From NCBI GenBank assembly GCA_041567895.1, contig JBFGAX010000088.1:1-9020 (forward strand): a stretch of 9,020 nt of DNA, written 5' to 3'. Shown here one piece after another: positions 6,864 through 9,020 of the stretch. Positions within the stretch are counted from its first letter, which is position 1, and every line of letters starts with the position of its first letter. The notes beneath the pieces are model-generated. The model was not told the origin of the DNA. It did not search any database and saw nothing but the letters and a program-made list of their open reading frames with translations. Source of the DNA: JABDOU01 sp041567895 (lineage in GTDB: Bacteria; Actinomycetota; Acidimicrobiia; Spongiisociales; SHLN01). The position numbers and the translations under genes were made by a program.

Positions 6864-6894
6864 GTGCCAGAAAGATGACTTTCGACGGTACCAG
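6864..6894 (-). promoter_or_regulatory. Candidate TauR/MocR operator: two CTGG(T/C)AC direct repeats
   Basis: On the minus strand CTGGTAC (6894-6888) and CTGGCAC (6870-6864) are direct repeats whose starts are 24 bp apart. They immediately precede the candidate -35 of tpa. Both are preceded by T. MocR-type regulators commonly bind paired direct repeats. As I recall, TauR sites in alphaproteobacteria have a CTGGAC-like core, which these resemble. Binding is inferred, not shown. Confidence 0.45.
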
Positions 6895-6966
6895 ATGAAC
6901 GACCGAACAAACACCGGAAACCCCGTACTCCAACCGTCCCTACGCCTTGGCCGGAGCGTGTGAGGT

Positions 6967-8433
6967 ATGGCCAGAAGGCGGAGCACTCCCCTCATCCGGA
7001 TGTCCCGTGACGAACTCGAACCCCTGTACCGCCAGCTGCGCAACGGCCTGGTCGAGGCCATCGAGGCCGGAACATTCGGCCCCGGCGATCTCCTTCCTTC
7101 CTCGCGCACGCTGGCGCTCGAAATCGGCGTATCGCGCAACACTGCCAACCTCGCACTCCAGGAGTTACTGACCGAAGGCTTCATCCAGTCGATCGATCGG
7201 GTGGGATACGTCGTCAGTCTGGAAGTCGGTCCCTTGGTTGAGGCCCGCCGGGAACCGCCCGGAATCCCGATCGACTGGGGCGTCCGCGTTCGACGTCCGA
7301 CCGACCCCTTCCCGCATATGCGCAAGCCTCCCAACTGGTCCGATCACCCCTATCCGTTTGTTGTGGGGCAGCCCGATCCTGAACTGTTTCCTGCCAGAGC
7401 CTGGAATAGAGCCAGCAGAGCCGCACTCGATCTGGAGAATCGATCGATCAGCGTCAGCGACCTCATCGACCAGGACGACCCGCTGCTCACCGCATTGCTG
7501 TGCGAGCGGATTCTCCCTGCACGTGGGATTTCGGCAACACCCGATCAGGTCCTCATCTCCCTCGGCTCTCAACAGGGATTGTTCCTCGTTGCACACGCTC
7601 TGGTCGGATCGAGCTCACGGGTCGGCGTAGAGGATCCAGGCTATCCGGACGCCAGACACATTTTCAGCAGGCGACGCGGCGCACTTCATGCCATGCCCGT
7701 TGATGATCAGGGGGTAATCGTCGAGGGAACTACGCAAGGGCTCGATGTCGTGTTTGTCACTCCGAGCCATCAGTACCCGACGAACGTGACCCTGGCGGTT
7801 GGGAGAAGGCAGCAGCTGCTGACGGCGGCGTCCGACGAGGATTTTGTCGTAATCGAGGACGACTATGACGCTGAATTTCGGTATCAGGGGCAGCCGACGC
7901 CGGCTCTCAAGGCGATGGATGACACGGGGCGGGTGGTCTATCTCGGAAGCTTTTCGAAGTTTCTCGCTCCCGGGCTGCGGCTTGGCTACATCGTTGCGGA
8001 CGCATCCCTCATCGAGCACCTCCGTGATTTGCGACGCTACATGTTGCGCCACCCGGCCGGACTCTTGCAGCGAACAACCGCATTGATGATCGAGAACGGC
8101 GATTACGCGGCCGCTGTGCGCAAAACCCGAATCGCCGTGAAGGACAAGTGGGAGAAAGCATCATCTGCGTTGTCGACCAAGCTTTCGGCGTGGGAGATTC
8201 CGACCCAGACCGGGGGATTGAGTATCTGGGTGCCCGGACCGCCAGGTTTCGATGCATCACACCTGGCGCAAGAGGCGCTCGAACACGGGATAGTCATCGA
8301 ACCGGGCGACGTCTGCTTTCTCAACGAACCCCGACCGGTGAACTATTTCAAGCTCGGCTTCTCGGGCATTGCGGCAGATGCCATCGAGCCAGGCATAACG
8401 GCATTGGCATCGCTCATCGAGGACCGGGCCTGA
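6967..8433 (+). CDS. tauR: MocR-family (GntR HTH plus class I aminotransferase-like) regulator, probable taurine regulator TauR
   Basis: It is a DNA-binding transcription factor that uses PLP as effector or cofactor. By context it probably activates the divergent tpa-ald-pta-xsc operon when taurine is present. The 488 residues comprise a GntR winged helix-turn-helix (about 17-84: EPLYRQLRNGLVEAI, LLPSSRTLALEIGVSRNTA), a linker (about 85-125), and a fold-type-I PLP domain (about 130-488). The latter retains the PLP-binding IEDDYDAEFRY (Asp298/Asp299/Tyr300) and the Schiff-base Lys331 in LGSFSKFLAPGLRLGY, so cofactor binding should be intact. The stretch DPLLTALLCERILPARGI is of the TauR-like MocR type. 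The ATG at 6967 gives the MARRRSTPLI N-terminus common in MocR proteins, but GAGG lies only 1 nt upstream, so translation may be leaderless or may begin at the ATG at 7000. Family certain; the effector is inferred from neighbours. Confidence 0.88.
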   Translation: MARRRSTPLIRMSRDELEPLYRQLRNGLVEAIEAGTFGPGDLLPSSRTLALEIGVSRNTANLALQELLTEGFIQSIDRVGYVVSLEVGPLVEARREPPGIPIDWGVRVRRPTDPFPHMRKPPNWSDHPYPFVVGQPDPELFPARAWNRASRAALDLENRSISVSDLIDQDDPLLTALLCERILPARGISATPDQVLISLGSQQGLFLVAHALVGSSSRVGVEDPGYPDARHIFSRRRGALHAMPVDDQGVIVEGTTQGLDVVFVTPSHQYPTNVTLAVGRRQQLLTAASDEDFVVIEDDYDAEFRYQGQPTPALKAMDDTGRVVYLGSFSKFLAPGLRLGYIVADASLIEHLRDLRRYMLRHPAGLLQRTTALMIENGDYAAAVRKTRIAVKDKWEKASSALSTKLSAWEIPTQTGGLSIWVPGPPGFDASHLAQEALEHGIVIEPGDVCFLNEPRPVNYFKLGFSGIAADAIEPGITALASLIEDRA

Positions 8434-8454
8434 CACTTCTCCCGATAGGCCCGG
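8424..8454. terminator. GC-rich inverted repeat between convergent tauR and fah, possible bidirectional terminator
   Basis: CCGGGCCT (8424-8431) and AGGCCCGG (8447-8454) are a perfect 8-bp inverted repeat with a 15-nt loop. The left arm runs into the TGA stop of the regulator, and the right arm directly abuts the stop codon of the fumarylacetoacetase gene. The hairpin therefore fills the 21-bp convergent gap. No T-run follows on either strand, so it may act as a pausing or RNA-protecting structure rather than a classic intrinsic terminator. Confidence 0.5.
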
Positions 8455-9020
8455 CTACGAGGGAGCGATGACGCCCGACACCTCGCCGAATCCGACCGTC
8501 GTTTCTTCATTGCTTGCGAGCCCCCGCAACGTCACCTGATCGCCATCTTGTAGAAACGTTCTGGTCGAGTCGTCGCTCAGCTGGATCGGTTGGGCACCAT
8601 TCCACGAAAGCTCGATCAAGCTGCCGTACGTGCCCGGTTGCGACCCGCTCACGGTGCCAGACGCACAGACATCGCCGGTCCTCAATGATGCGCCGTTGGC
8701 GGTCAAATGGGCGATTTGTTGAACGGGGCTCCAATACATGTCCTTGAAATTGGTCTCAGAGATGATGTCGGGAGCCGACATCGCCGGACTCTTCAGCCCG
8801 ACTTCGAGGTCGATATCGATGCCCCATGATCCGTCACCCTGCAGGTATCCCAGGGGTTCGGGTTCTTGAGCCGGCTGCTGTACCCGAAACGGTTCGAGGG
8901 ACGCGGTCGGCACCACCCACGGCGATATTGATGTTGCAAAAGATTTACCGAGGAATGGCCCAAGCGGGACATACTCCCACGCCTGTATGTCACGGGCGCT
9001 CCAGTCGTTCACCAGAAAGA
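8455..9020 (-). CDS. Fumarylacetoacetase, C-terminal part (gene runs off the right edge)
   Basis: The enzyme hydrolyses 4-fumarylacetoacetate to fumarate and acetoacetate, the last step of tyrosine and homogentisate catabolism, in the cytosol. Only the C-terminal 187 or so residues are here; the frame is open to the window edge (it reads FLVNDWSARD), so the apparent GTG start at 9012 is internal. The sequence NDWSARDIQAWEYVPLGPFL, followed by GKSF, matches the metal- and substrate-binding block of animal FAH, equivalent to Asp233, Arg237, Gln240 and Lys253 of the human protein. SGTVSG and the LIELSW Glu keep the spacing of human Thr350 and Glu364. NFKDMYWSPVQQIAHLTANG and TGDVCASGTVSG are also family-typical, and the C-terminus appears complete. 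It has no known part in taurine breakdown. Other homogentisate-pathway genes would be expected past the right edge. Confidence 0.93.
   Translation of the reverse strand, partial: FLVNDWSARDIQAWEYVPLGPFLGKSFATSISPWVVPTASLEPFRVQQPAQEPEPLGYLQGDGSWGIDIDLEVGLKSPAMSAPDIISETNFKDMYWSPVQQIAHLTANGASLRTGDVCASGTVSGSQPGTYGSLIELSWNGAQPIQLSDDSTRTFLQDGDQVTLRGLASNEETTVGFGEVSGVIAPS

Larger units (their letters stand above)
6744..6966. promoter_or_regulatory. Divergent tpa / MocR-regulator control region
   Basis: This 223-bp non-coding stretch lies between the divergent tpa and regulator genes. It holds a candidate tpa promoter (6834-6863), a pair of direct repeats abutting it (6864-6894), a 10-bp palindrome GCGACGTCGC (6769-6778) and two copies of CGTTGAGC (6756-6763 and 6806-6813). 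The last two elements fall in what would be the tpa leader. I see no convincing promoter or Shine-Dalgarno for the regulator. A leaderless or poorly translated message, or autoregulation from overlapping elements, is possible. Confidence 0.7.

Noticed and set aside
6750..7334. A 194-codon minus-strand frame covering the divergent region and the start of the regulator
   Set aside because: It would run through the control region and antisense to the conserved HTH domain, is Arg/Ser-rich, and shows no family resemblance.

Overview
The window carries a compact taurine-dissimilation locus. Four enzyme genes lie head to tail on the minus strand and read in the order tpa (taurine:pyruvate aminotransferase), ald (alanine dehydrogenase), pta (phosphate acetyltransferase) and xsc (sulfoacetaldehyde acetyltransferase). 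A MocR-type (GntR helix-turn-helix plus PLP-fold) regulator of the TauR kind is divergently transcribed across a 223-bp intergenic region. The base composition is moderately GC-rich (high fifties by eye), there is a GTG start with a GTGA stop/start overlap, and Shine-Dalgarno sequences are present. These features, with the gene complement, are compatible with an actinobacterium, perhaps of the Acidimicrobiia type. This taxonomic guess is weak, and no rRNA or marker gene is present to settle it.

Layout. Positions 80-1579 (+) encode a membrane-anchored, extremely low-complexity Lys/Pro/Ala/Glu-rich protein of unknown function with an internal 15-bp tandem repeat. It converges on the tau operon with a 32-bp gap. 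Positions 1612-6743 (-) hold the tau operon: xsc, pta, ald and tpa in left-to-right map order, transcribed right to left. Positions 6744-6966 form the divergent control region, with a pair of CTGG(T/C)AC direct repeats touching a plausible -35/-10 for tpa. Positions 6967-8433 (+) encode the MocR/TauR regulator. Positions 8455-9020 (-) are the C-terminal part of a fumarylacetoacetase gene that runs off the right edge. It converges on the regulator gene across a GC-rich inverted repeat.

How the genes work together. Tpa moves the amino group of taurine to pyruvate, giving sulfoacetaldehyde and alanine. Ald oxidises the alanine back to pyruvate, releasing ammonium and NADH, so pyruvate is catalytic. 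Xsc uses ThDP and phosphate to cleave sulfoacetaldehyde to sulfite and acetyl phosphate. Pta converts acetyl phosphate to acetyl-CoA for central metabolism. The MocR protein is the natural candidate for a taurine-responsive activator. The locus is bounded on both sides by convergent genes. No taurine transporter, sulfite dehydrogenase or sulfite exporter lies within it, so those functions must be encoded elsewhere.

The locus is a recognisable pathway, not an undescribed system. The points worth a second look are the candidate operator, the short form of Xsc, the absence of transport and sulfite-handling genes, and the repeat-built protein at the left edge.
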